Shown: positions 8,533-17,113 of the stretch, piece by piece
Position numbering within the stretch: position 1 is the stretch's first letter
Layout: each line of letters opens with the position of its first letter
Assembly (NCBI GenBank): GCA_002396805.1
Contig: DGYW01000058.1
Span: 118,747 to 181,416, forward strand
Direction of reading: 5' to 3'
DNA length: 62,670 nt
DNA from: Firmicutes bacterium UBA4996
GTDB taxonomy: Bacteria; Bacillota; Limnochordia; Darwinibacteriales; Darwinibacteriaceae
Position numbers and translations under genes: made by a program
The notes under the pieces: model-generated
Seen by the model: the letters and a program-made list of their open reading frames with translations, nothing else
What the model was told of the DNA's origin: nothing
Databases searched by the model: none

Positions 8533-9318
8533 ATGCGTATTGATCAGCTCTTGGTTGCACTGGGCATGGTTTCTTCTAGACAGCGGGCTAAAGAACTAAT
8601 TACTGGAGGACAGGTGTATGCAGATGGACGCCAGATCTTAAAGTCCAGCTGGATTGTTCCCCAGGGGATCCAGCCGGAAATACGTGGACAAACCCTTGGA
8701 TATCCTAGTCGAGCGGGATTGAAACTAGCTACGGCATTGCAGTTCTTTCGGATCAATGTGGAAAATTTGGTCGCTCTAGACGTAGGGGCTTCAACAGGAG
8801 GATTTACTAGTTGCCTGTTGCAAAATGGTGCTAAGAAGGTTTTCGCAGTGGATGTTGGACAAGACCAGCTGGTACCAGAATTACGGGAGGATACTAGGGT
8901 AGTGAGTTTAGAAAAAACCAATATTCGTGATTTGTCCTCTGAGCATTTAGGAGAATTGGTGGATATTGCTACCATAGATGTGTCTTTTATCTCGCTCAAG
9001 CTGGTGTTTCCCCCGGTGCGTGAATTGCTCAAGCAACAGGGTGAGATCGTTGCTTTAGTAAAACCGCAGTTCGAGACCGGTGGCAGGGGTTTGAACAAAC
9101 ACGGGGTTATTAGTGACCCTTGTGTTCATCGGGAATTTATTCCGCCACTCATTGCAGAATTGCAGAAGAAAGGGTGTGGACTGCGGGGATTCCATAGTTC
9201 GCCCCTCACCGGTGCTAAGGGAAATCTGGAATACTTAGCCCACTTCCAATTGGGCCACCCTATCCAAGATGCAACACAGCTAGTTCTGGAAGTGATCGAA
9301 GCAGCGTGGAGAGATTAG
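8533..9318 (+). CDS. tlyA: TlyA family rRNA (cytidine-2'-O)-methyltransferase
   Basis: A 261-residue protein with an N-terminal S4 RNA-binding domain (MRIDQLLVALGMVSSRQRAKELI) and an FtsJ/RrmJ-type methyltransferase domain with the SAM motif ALDVGASTGGFTSCLL and VALVKPQFE. TlyA homologues methylate ribosomal RNA and some act as hemolysins. The dxs-tlyA-nadK-argR-recN order is standard in Bacillota. It starts two bases after dxs. Confidence 0.92.
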   Translation: MRIDQLLVALGMVSSRQRAKELITGGQVYADGRQILKSSWIVPQGIQPEIRGQTLGYPSRAGLKLATALQFFRINVENLVALDVGASTGGFTSCLLQNGAKKVFAVDVGQDQLVPELREDTRVVSLEKTNIRDLSSEHLGELVDIATIDVSFISLKLVFPPVRELLKQQGEIVALVKPQFETGGRGLNKHGVISDPCVHREFIPPLIAELQKKGCGLRGFHSSPLTGAKGNLEYLAHFQLGHPIQDATQLVLEVIEAAWRD

Positions 9319-9343
9319 TTCTCGTGTAAGGGAGGAGTTGCCA

Positions 9344-10183
9344 TTGGAGATTGGAATCATTCCGCATACGGGCAAGCCTGTGGCCATGGCTCTGACCACT
9401 GAATTAGAGACCTTTTTAGATAATCGGGGAGTAAATAGCCGAATTATCGAAGAACCCAACCATACCAACTTGGCAGAGTTTGATGTTGTGATTGTCTTAG
9501 GCGGAGATGGTACATTGCTCAATGCGGCACGCTTGACAAGCGAGGTGCAGGTACCTGTTTTTGGAGTTAACGTGGGCCATCTGGGTTTTTTGACTGAAGT
9601 GGAGACCGATGGTCTTTTTCCCGCTGTGGAAAGACTGCTATCTGGCAACTATCAGTTAGAACAACGGATGTTGATTGAAGCATCAGTTAAACGAAAAGGC
9701 GAAATCATTGGAACCTATTTGGCTTTGAATGATTTTGTAATTACAAGGGGTACCTTCGCCCGGATTATTGACTTAAGCATTTTCGTGGACAGTCAACATG
9801 TGACCGATTATGTTGCCGATGGAATAATTGTAGCTACGCCCACAGGTTCCACAGCCTATTCGCTCAGCGCGGGGGGGCCCATTATTGAGCCCCTTTTGGA
9901 GAGTATTTGTGTTACTCCCATTTGTGCCCATTCTCTTGCATCCCGTTCTGTTCTCGCTAGGCCCCAAGCACAAGTTTGTGTTCGCTTGAATAGTGCGAGC
10001 GAAGAAGTAATGCTCACCATCGATGGTCAACACGGTTTTCCTTTGCAGACGGGCGATCAGGTCGCCATCAAACGGGCGGTTCAACCTGCCCTCTTTGTGA
10101 AGTTAAGTGGACGAGGCTTTTTCCAAGTATTACACAGTAGGCTGAAAATGCCTCAAACCTGGGGTGGTATTCATGAAGAATAA
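9344..10183 (+). CDS. nadK: NAD kinase
   Basis: Makes NADP from NAD and ATP or polyphosphate. The GGDGT motif (VLGGDGTLLNA) and the second conserved Gly-rich block DGIIVATPTGSTAYSLSAGGP are intact. Two TTG codons are possible starts: 9338 abuts the GGAGGAG ribosome binding site, while 9344 is six bases after it and gives MEIGIIPHTGKP, so I chose 9344. About 279 residues, normal for the family. The stop overlaps argR. Confidence 0.94.
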   Translation: MEIGIIPHTGKPVAMALTTELETFLDNRGVNSRIIEEPNHTNLAEFDVVIVLGGDGTLLNAARLTSEVQVPVFGVNVGHLGFLTEVETDGLFPAVERLLSGNYQLEQRMLIEASVKRKGEIIGTYLALNDFVITRGTFARIIDLSIFVDSQHVTDYVADGIIVATPTGSTAYSLSAGGPIIEPLLESICVTPICAHSLASRSVLARPQAQVCVRLNSASEEVMLTIDGQHGFPLQTGDQVAIKRAVQPALFVKLSGRGFFQVLHSRLKMPQTWGGIHEE

Positions 10184-10655
10184 AAGGCAGAATAAAATTC
10201 TGGAGATAGTTGCTCAAAATAGTGTAGAAACCCAAGAGGAGCTCATGGGCTTCCTTCACGAAGCGGGGCATCGGGTGACACAGGCTACGGTTTCCCGAGA
10301 TATTAAGGAACTTCGTCTGGCGAAGATCCCGAACGGCCAAGGCGGTTATAAATATTCTGTGTCAACGAGCGTTACTAAAGGGGACTTGCTTCGTCGCGCC
10401 ACGAGAATCTTCGAGGACTACGTGCGGAGTGTTGATTTTAGTGGTTCTTTGATCATGATTAAAACCTATCCTGGAGGCGCTAACGCAGTAGCGGCCGTCA
10501 TTGATGAACTTGAGTGGCCAGAGATGATTGGTAGCATCGCAGGGGATGATTCTATTCTGATCTTAACCCGTTCTGATAACGAAGCTGAGCTAAGCGAGCC
10601 TACAGGACCTACAGGTGAAGTATACTCACGTATTCAGGAATTAATGGAAGGGTGA
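10173..10655 (+). CDS. argR: Arginine repressor ArgR/AhrC
   Basis: About 160 residues: an N-terminal winged helix-turn-helix (ATVSRDIKELRLAKIP) and a C-terminal hexamerisation and arginine-binding domain ending GSIAGDDSILIL. It represses arginine synthesis genes in the presence of arginine. The ATG at 10173 follows GGGGTGG and overlaps nadK by eleven bases; an in-frame GTG at 10164 is less likely. Confidence 0.94.
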   Translation: MKNKRQNKILEIVAQNSVETQEELMGFLHEAGHRVTQATVSRDIKELRLAKIPNGQGGYKYSVSTSVTKGDLLRRATRIFEDYVRSVDFSGSLIMIKTYPGGANAVAAVIDELEWPEMIGSIAGDDSILILTRSDNEAELSEPTGPTGEVYSRIQELMEG

Positions 10656-10659
10656 GCCT

Positions 10660-12360
10660 GTGCTAAAGGAACTTCAGATCCGTAATTTCGCCTTAATCGA
10701 AGCGTTAGAATTATCTTTTTATTCTGGATTCAGTGTTCTCACTGGTGAGACGGGCGCTGGCAAGTCTATTATTATTGATGCGCTAGGTCTGCTCTTAGGC
10801 GCGCGGGCCTCCGTGGAGATGATTCGTACAGGGGCCGAAACTACCGAGGTGGCCGGAAGTTTCGCATTAGTTCCCTCAGCTCAAGTTCTTCTTGAATCTT
10901 GGGGAATGCTAGATGGTGGTGAGCTGATTATCTCAAGAGAGCTCAATTTGAACGGACGCAATAAGTGTTGGATTAATGGGCGTTTGGCAACCGTAAGCCA
11001 GCTTGCTGAGCTTGGTGTGCATCTCGTTGATATCATTGGTCAACACGATAGCCAGACTTTGCTGGATCCCCAACAACACAGCAGCCTATTAGATGCTTAT
11101 GGGGGCGCGGAGCATTTGGCCTTATTGGCTGATGTTGCAGGTTTAGCCTCAAAGTGGTCCTCTTTGCAGGCAGAGCAGAAGCGTCTACAGCGGGATGAAC
11201 GAGAACGCAATCGACGTATCGATCTACTGACTTTCCAGATTGAAGAGATTGCCAACGCCCACTTGCAGCCTGGAGAGGACGAAGCTCTAGAAGTGGAACG
11301 TTCTCGGTTAGCTAATTTGGATCGTATTCGTCAAAGCCTACATTTTGTCCTTATGACCCTAGGAGAAACCTTTGAAGAGCAGGAATCTTTGTTAAGGCGC
11401 TTAGCTCTGACAGAGGCAGAATTGGAACGGGCCACAGCCCTAGATTCTACCTTGCAACCACTTACGGAGCGTTATACAGAAATTGCCCTTAATTTCAACG
11501 ATCTCCATGGCGAATTGCGTGATTACCTTGAAGCACTTCCGGCGGATCCAGAATTGCTCCAAGAGATAGAAGAACGCCTTGAACTAATCAATAATTTGCA
11601 GCGTAAATATGGTGCTACTGTTGGTGAAATTCTCCAGTACCAAGAGGACGCCCGAAGAGAACTTGAAGATCTAGAAAATGCCGTAGTGCGTGTTGGTGGC
11701 CTAGAAAAAGAGAGCGACGAAATCAAGGAACATTGGTTGCAACAGGCTCAAAGACTTAGTGCATCAAGGATGGCATTGGCCCAGGACTTAGAGGAACAGA
11801 TTGAAGCCCAATTGGCAGATCTATCCATGGGAAACACCAAATTTAGGGTCCGATTTGATGAACGCTCTCCTAAGTTGCCCAATCCAAATGGCCTGGAAGA
11901 GCTGGAGTTCATGATGGCTCCAAACTTGGGCGAGGAGCTAAAGCCTTTAGCCAAGATCGCCTCAGGAGGCGAACTTTCTCGGGTCATGTTAGCCATCAAG
12001 GCTATCTTAGTAGAAACCGAACAGGTTCCCACGATCATTTTTGACGAAATTGACGCGGGGATTGGCGGACGCACAGCCGTTAATTTAGGGGAAAAGCTCT
12101 TTTCCCTTAGTGGCGTTCGCCAAGTTCTTTGTGTGACTCACCTACCCGTAATTGCTAGCTATGGGACCAACCATTATTCTGTTCGCAAGTCAACTGGAAC
12201 TGAGCGTACCACTGTGACCGTGACTAAACTGGAACCCCAGGATCGGATCGAAGAGCTCACGCGTATGCTAGGAGGCACTAGGGATGAAGCGGTAACTCTG
12301 GAGCATGCTAAAGAGTTACTCAGAAAGAGCAGACCAGACTTGCCCCACTCTGGTATGTAG
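10660..12360 (+). CDS. recN: DNA repair protein RecN
   Basis: A 566-residue SMC-like ATPase with Walker A GETGAGKSIII near residue 30, a coiled-coil middle (about residues 165-370), the ABC signature ASGGELSRVMLAIK and Walker B TIIFDEIDAGIGG. RecN acts early in double-strand break repair. GTG start at 10660, four bases after argR. Confidence 0.96.
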   Translation: MLKELQIRNFALIEALELSFYSGFSVLTGETGAGKSIIIDALGLLLGARASVEMIRTGAETTEVAGSFALVPSAQVLLESWGMLDGGELIISRELNLNGRNKCWINGRLATVSQLAELGVHLVDIIGQHDSQTLLDPQQHSSLLDAYGGAEHLALLADVAGLASKWSSLQAEQKRLQRDERERNRRIDLLTFQIEEIANAHLQPGEDEALEVERSRLANLDRIRQSLHFVLMTLGETFEEQESLLRRLALTEAELERATALDSTLQPLTERYTEIALNFNDLHGELRDYLEALPADPELLQEIEERLELINNLQRKYGATVGEILQYQEDARRELEDLENAVVRVGGLEKESDEIKEHWLQQAQRLSASRMALAQDLEEQIEAQLADLSMGNTKFRVRFDERSPKLPNPNGLEELEFMMAPNLGEELKPLAKIASGGELSRVMLAIKAILVETEQVPTIIFDEIDAGIGGRTAVNLGEKLFSLSGVRQVLCVTHLPVIASYGTNHYSVRKSTGTERTTVTVTKLEPQDRIEELTRMLGGTRDEAVTLEHAKELLRKSRPDLPHSGM

Positions 12361-12372
12361 TTCCTACAATAT

Positions 12373-12421
12373 CTACCCCCAGAGCAGGGTAACCTACACC
12401 CATAAGGTAGTGAGGGGGTAG
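12373..12421 (+). promoter_or_regulatory. Hairpin enclosing the spoIVB ribosome binding site
   Basis: CTACCCCC at 12373-12380 is the perfect complement of GGGGGTAG at 12414-12421. The downstream arm carries the Shine-Dalgarno-like sequence just before the GTG start of spoIVB. No U tract follows, so this is more likely a translational element than a terminator. It could equally be chance. Confidence 0.35.
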
Positions 12422-12429
12422 GTGGCTTT

Positions 12430-13869
12430 GTGAGGAAAATCTTGCTCCGTTTGGGGCTCGTAGTTGTTCTCGTTTTGGTTCTCATCCTAGCCGCGGCACC
12501 GTATTGGGTAACAGCAGTTGGTGTTCCTCGGCAATTAAAGGTCTTTCCCGGTATGGAATTGGTCTTGAATTTGCAGCCGCCCTTGCGACTATACGATGGT
12601 GAAGGTCTAGAAATCACGGGATTAATCAATACAGAACAACTAGGTACCAGCACTTATCGGGTAAATCTTTTTGGGTGGTTACCCCTAACTGAAGTTGTCG
12701 TTGACGTAGTACCGCTAATTCAGGTTTATCCCGGGGGGCAATCCATTGGTGTTTTGCTCAGTGCTGATGGACTATTGATTAACCAAGTTGGTGGGGTTGT
12801 GGGCATGGACGGTATCGAGCATTTTCCCGCTAAAGAGGCAGGCATCCAACCTGGTGATATTCTAATCTCCATTGAGGGTCATAGTCTGAGGCGTCCAGAA
12901 CAGGTCAGCCAGCTGGTCAATGCTTTAGCCGAGGAGAAGAACATTCTAACAGTGGTGGTGCGTCGTCAAAATCGCACCTTAACGTGTGACGTTAGACCCG
13001 TGAAAACCCGACGCCTAGATGTCCTAGGGAGAAATACCATTGGTTACTACCTTGGTATTTATGTAGAAAATCCAGCGGCAGGCGTAGGGACAATGAGTTT
13101 TTATCATGCGGAAACGGGGCGTTTTGGGGCGCTAGGGCATACCATTACAGATAGCTTAGGTAGACCTATTCGCATTGTTTCCGGAAGCATTGTGGAGGCT
13201 TCTATCGATAGCATTCGGGTGGGCAGTAAGGGTTCACCAGGGGAAAAAGTAGGCTTCTTCCACGGGGAGCAAGATGTCTTAGGAAGTATTGACTCGAATT
13301 CTAATTTTGGTATCTTCGGTCAGTTAAAGAGTTCATTTCAACATCCGGCCTTTACCCAACCGGTTCCGGTGGCCTTTGCGCACCAAGTAAGGGAAGGACC
13401 GGCAGAGATTTATACGGTGCTAAGGGGCAATCGTGTTGAACGTTTCACCGTTGAGATCATTAAAGTGAGTAATCAAGCTAAACCTAGTGACAAAGGAATG
13501 GTTGTTCAGGTAACGGATGAACGTCTTTTGCGGGAGACTGGAGGAATAATTCAGGGCATGTCTGGTAGCCCAATTTTACAGAATGGAATGTTAGTTGGGG
13601 CAATTACGCATGTTTTCGTAAATGATCCCACTCGCGGTTACGGAAGCTTTGCAGAATGGATGGTTTACGAGGCAGGCTTGACCACAGAACTTCCTGCGAA
13701 ACAATCGGTTTCGCAGGAAGGTTTTTTTTTACATATAGAGAAGAACCCTAGTAAAAGCAAAGACAAGGCATATCTTATAATAAGAGATTTAATAGGGAGA
13801 GTGTGGAATGGAGTCAAAGACACTTGTATTAGGAGTAATTGGGTCAGATGTTCACGCCGTTGGAAATAA
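12430..13869 (+). CDS. spoIVB: SpoIVB family serine peptidase (signals sigma-K activation), unusually extended C-terminus
   Basis: Residues 5-28 form a signal anchor, residues about 105-185 a PDZ domain (GIQPGDILISIEG), then the S55 peptidase domain. The expected catalytic residues are visible: His237 (GALGH), Asp363 (VTDERLL) and Ser378 (GMSGS). SpoIVB is secreted by the forespore and triggers pro-sigma-K processing. The family normally ends soon after SFAEWMVYEAG. Here the frame runs about 62 residues further, through a strong terminator (13690-13730) and into glmS. A TGA at 13679-13681 in the neighbouring frame lies where a stop is expected, so a single-base indel (real or sequencing error) could explain the tail. 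Confidence 0.9.
   Translation: MRKILLRLGLVVVLVLVLILAAAPYWVTAVGVPRQLKVFPGMELVLNLQPPLRLYDGEGLEITGLINTEQLGTSTYRVNLFGWLPLTEVVVDVVPLIQVYPGGQSIGVLLSADGLLINQVGGVVGMDGIEHFPAKEAGIQPGDILISIEGHSLRRPEQVSQLVNALAEEKNILTVVVRRQNRTLTCDVRPVKTRRLDVLGRNTIGYYLGIYVENPAAGVGTMSFYHAETGRFGALGHTITDSLGRPIRIVSGSIVEASIDSIRVGSKGSPGEKVGFFHGEQDVLGSIDSNSNFGIFGQLKSSFQHPAFTQPVPVAFAHQVREGPAEIYTVLRGNRVERFTVEIIKVSNQAKPSDKGMVVQVTDERLLRETGGIIQGMSGSPILQNGMLVGAITHVFVNDPTRGYGSFAEWMVYEAGLTTELPAKQSVSQEGFFLHIEKNPSKSKDKAYLIIRDLIGRVWNGVKDTCIRSNWVRCSRRWK
13690..13730 (+). terminator. Strong intrinsic terminator inside the spoIVB reading frame
   Basis: A perfect 13-bp stem (13690-13702 with 13708-13720), a five-base loop and a run of nine T at 13722-13730. 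It is where the spoIVB transcript should end, yet the annotated reading frame continues through it. Confidence 0.9.
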
Positions 13870-14218
13870 AATTTTGGAGGTTTCCTTTCAACAAGCCGGG
13901 TTTGACGTGGTTAATTTAGGTGTCTTGGTCTCCCAAAAAGAATTTGTGGAGGCTGCTGTAGAGACAAACGCGGATGCAATCATGGTTTCATCACTGTATG
14001 GCCATGGCGAAATCGATGTCCGTGGACTACGAGAGGCGTTGATTGAGGCTGGTATTGGGGACATTCTGATGTATATCGGTGGCTATCTAGTTGTAGGGAG
14101 CCAGGACTGGGCCGATGTTGAGAACAAGTTTAAACAATTGGGCTTTGATCGGGTCTATCCACCCAGCACTTTACCTGAAGATGTTATTCCCACACTGAAG
14201 GCCGACCTAGGCATATGA
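13808..14218 (+). CDS. glmS: Glutamate mutase sigma (B12-binding) subunit
   Basis: A 136-residue cobalamin-binding protein with the DxHxxG motif at residues 14-19 (DVHAVG), whose His replaces dimethylbenzimidazole on the cobalt, followed by VSSLYGHGEID and MYIGGYLVVG. With GlmE it converts L-glutamate to (2S,3S)-3-methylaspartate by an adenosylcobalamin radical mechanism. It opens the methylaspartate cluster. A TATAAT at 13776-13781 lies upstream but I see no good -35 box. The start overlaps the spoIVB tail. Confidence 0.93.
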   Translation: MESKTLVLGVIGSDVHAVGNKILEVSFQQAGFDVVNLGVLVSQKEFVEAAVETNADAIMVSSLYGHGEIDVRGLREALIEAGIGDILMYIGGYLVVGSQDWADVENKFKQLGFDRVYPPSTLPEDVIPTLKADLGI

Positions 14219-14231
14219 TGGAGGTCTACGG

Positions 14232-15626
14232 ATGTCAGAAATAATTCTGGTTGATATTGGAAGCACCTTTACCAAAGTTACGGCGGTAGACTTGACCGCC
14301 GCACACCTTATCGCCCAAGCAAATGCCCCAACCACGCCGGATGATGTGAGCATTGGCTTACAAAATGCCTTGGACAACTTGGGGATATCTCAACAAGTGA
14401 TGGCCCGAGCTCGTAAGCTTGCTTGTTCGAGTGCGGCGGGCGGGTTAAGGATGGTGGCAATCGGACTTGTCCAAGATTTGACCGCTGAGGCAGCTAAACA
14501 AGCGGCATTAGGTGCTGGGGCCAGGGTTCTGAAGACATATTCTTTTCAGCTCACAGAGTCTGATTTAGAAGAGATTATCCAGCTTCAACCAGATATTATT
14601 CTTTTGGCTGGAGGTACTGATGGTGGTAATACTGCTAACATCTTGCACAATGCTCAGGCCTTAGCGACTTTGCCCCAGGGAATACCTGTAGTTATCGCCG
14701 GAAATCGTTCGGTTGGACCTGAGGTAGCTCGTTGTTTTCCTGAACGTTTTAGTACTTATGTAGCTCCTAATGTGATGCCCCAAATTGGTAAATTAGAGGT
14801 TGAGCCTGCTCGGGAAGTAATTCGGAAAGTCTTCATGGAAAAGATAATTTATGCCAAGGGTTTAGACAAGGCTGGACGTTTAATTGAGGGGATCTTTATG
14901 CCTACTCCCGCGGCTGTTTTGCGGTCTGGCAGGCTTCTGAGTAGCGGTACCGCACTTACCAAGGGGTGGGGAGATCTCCTCATTGTGGATGTGGGTGGTG
15001 CTACCACCGATGTCCATTCTTTAGGGACCGGATCCCCTAGTAAAGCGGGTGTGGTCCAGAGGGGACTGCCAGAACCTTTCGCCAAACGAACTGTAGAGGG
15101 AGATTTGGGCATGAGGGTTAGTGTTTTATCTCTCCTCGATGCGATTAACCCAGCGGTCTTGGCTCGCGACTTGAATTGGAATCAAGAAAGAGTGGAGCAG
15201 AGGGCGAAGAAATTGTCTGCACAACCCGAATTGCTACCACAAAATCCGGAGGAAATTGCCTTTGATCAAACCTTAGGGTACCAGGCAGTAAAACTCGCAG
15301 TGGGCAGGCATGTAGGGAGACTCTCTGAATTATATACTCCGTCGGGGTTAGTTTGGATGCAAGATGGCAAGGATCTCTCATTAGTGAATAGGGTGATTGG
15401 GACCGGTGGAGTTATGGTAAATAGCGGAAACGCCCACTTTATGCTCAAAGGGGCAGAACATCAGCTAGAAGCCCCTTTGGAATTGCGTCCCGAAAAGCCT
15501 CATTATTTCTTGGATGGAAAGTATATTTTAGCACCTATGGGGCTGTTGGCTGAAGATTATCCAGAAGTGGCCCTGAAAATTCTCAAAGATTCATTAAACG
15601 ATCATGAGCTCGCAAGGAGGGACTAG
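14232..15626 (+). CDS. glmL: Glutamate mutase reactivating/accessory protein GlmL
   Basis: A 464-residue MutL/GlmL ASKHA-type ATPase: an actin-like phosphate-1 loop (LVDIGSTFTKVTAVD) and a second loop LIVDVGGATTDVHSLG. Members of this family lie between the two glutamate mutase subunit genes and are thought to reactivate the enzyme by exchanging damaged cobalamin. Spacing to both neighbours is a few bases, consistent with one operon. Confidence 0.9.
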   Translation: MSEIILVDIGSTFTKVTAVDLTAAHLIAQANAPTTPDDVSIGLQNALDNLGISQQVMARARKLACSSAAGGLRMVAIGLVQDLTAEAAKQAALGAGARVLKTYSFQLTESDLEEIIQLQPDIILLAGGTDGGNTANILHNAQALATLPQGIPVVIAGNRSVGPEVARCFPERFSTYVAPNVMPQIGKLEVEPAREVIRKVFMEKIIYAKGLDKAGRLIEGIFMPTPAAVLRSGRLLSSGTALTKGWGDLLIVDVGGATTDVHSLGTGSPSKAGVVQRGLPEPFAKRTVEGDLGMRVSVLSLLDAINPAVLARDLNWNQERVEQRAKKLSAQPELLPQNPEEIAFDQTLGYQAVKLAVGRHVGRLSELYTPSGLVWMQDGKDLSLVNRVIGTGGVMVNSGNAHFMLKGAEHQLEAPLELRPEKPHYFLDGKYILAPMGLLAEDYPEVALKILKDSLNDHELARRD

Positions 15627-15629
15627 TAG

Positions 15630-17087
15630 TTGGTGGCGCAAATTACACATGGTAAGTTGGATTGGTACGATCTTAAACAAGAACGGGAAGAAGTATTGGC
15701 TGGTTGGGTTACTGGTCAAGAGGTAGACTTGGAGGATGCGGTTCGCTTTCACCTGGCTCTACCCTCCCATCTCAATTTTGGTGTACGTATGGCCCAGGCC
15801 AAAGAAGAAGGAAAGACTCTCGCTCAGCCCCGGGCAGGGGTGGCTGATTTAACTAGCCATATTGGTTTACTAAAGTTCTTGCAGGATGAAGGTGGCGCAG
15901 ATCTTTTACCGACCACGATCGATTCTTACACCAGACAGAATCGTTATGAAGAAGCGGAAAGAGGTTTGGAAGAAAGTGTCCGTGAAGGTCGTTCACTCTT
16001 GAATGGCTTTCCCGCCGTAAATCACGGTGTGGCCAATTGTCGCCGCCTTGTAGAAAGCTTGTCTGTACCAGTGCAAGTGCGCCATGGCACCCCAGATGCT
16101 CGTTTACTGGCAGAAATAACCTTAGCAGCTGGTTTTACCGCTTATGAGGGAGGCGGTATTTCTTATAACATTCCCTACGCTAAGCGCGTGCCCTTAGAAA
16201 AAAGTATTCGCGATTGGCAATACGTGGATCGACTCACAGGCTTTTATGAGGAGCAAGGCGTTACCATTAACCGTGAACCTTTTGGACCTCTAACTGGAAC
16301 CCTAGTGGCACCTAGTGTCTCCCATAGTGTGGCCATCATCGAAGCCATTCTAGCGGCTAAGCAAGGGGTGAAGAGTCTGACTTTGGGTTACGGACAATGC
16401 GGAAATCTCATGCAGGACGTGGCCGCACTTCAGACATTAACCATACTTGCAGAAGAATACTTAGAAGCAGAAGGTTTAACAGATGTGGAAATCACCACCG
16501 TATTTCACCAGTGGATGGGAGGATTTCCCAATGATGAGGCTCGGGCCTTTGGAGTGATCTCCCTTGGGGGCGCTGCGGCAGCTCTGGGCAAGGCTACTAA
16601 AGTGATCGTAAAAACCCCACATGAAGCCTTAGGCGTTCCTACTAAGGAGGCAAACGCTCAAGGTATTCGCGCCACGAAGCAAGTCCTAAGTATGCTCCAG
16701 GATCAAATGTATCCAGAAAACGATAAACTGGCTTTCGAGCGGGAGATCATTATTCAAGAGACTCGTGAGATTCTCAACAAGACCCGTGAATTGGGTGAAG
16801 GTGATTGGGCAGTAGGTACTGTGCGCTCCTTCGCCGCCGGAGTTATTGACATACCATTTGCGCCTAGCTCGTTTAACGCGGGAAGAACCATGCCTGCTCG
16901 GGATAATGACGGTGCAATACGCTTTTTATCTTGGGGTAATTTGCCCTTCAGCAAGGACATTCAGGATTTCCATCGCTCGAAACTGGCAGAGCGGGGCAAA
17001 GCGGAGCAACGAACCCCCAGTTTCCAAATGGTTATTGACGATGTTTATGCCATTGGTCAAGGTAAGTTAATAGGAAGACCTCGTTAG
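15630..17087 (+). CDS. glmE: Glutamate mutase epsilon (catalytic) subunit
   Basis: A 485-residue TIM-barrel subunit that binds glutamate. It shows VRHGTPDARLLAEI, TAYEGGGISYNIPYAK and TLGYGQCGNLMQD, all in the expected order. Full length for the family. TTG start at 15630 with AAGGAGG nine bases upstream; a GTG at 15633 is an alternative. Confidence 0.94.
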   Translation: MVAQITHGKLDWYDLKQEREEVLAGWVTGQEVDLEDAVRFHLALPSHLNFGVRMAQAKEEGKTLAQPRAGVADLTSHIGLLKFLQDEGGADLLPTTIDSYTRQNRYEEAERGLEESVREGRSLLNGFPAVNHGVANCRRLVESLSVPVQVRHGTPDARLLAEITLAAGFTAYEGGGISYNIPYAKRVPLEKSIRDWQYVDRLTGFYEEQGVTINREPFGPLTGTLVAPSVSHSVAIIEAILAAKQGVKSLTLGYGQCGNLMQDVAALQTLTILAEEYLEAEGLTDVEITTVFHQWMGGFPNDEARAFGVISLGGAAAALGKATKVIVKTPHEALGVPTKEANAQGIRATKQVLSMLQDQMYPENDKLAFEREIIIQETREILNKTRELGEGDWAVGTVRSFAAGVIDIPFAPSSFNAGRTMPARDNDGAIRFLSWGNLPFSKDIQDFHRSKLAERGKAEQRTPSFQMVIDDVYAIGQGKLIGRPR

Positions 17088-17113
17088 AGAACTCTCGCTA
17101 GGAGATGATTGAA

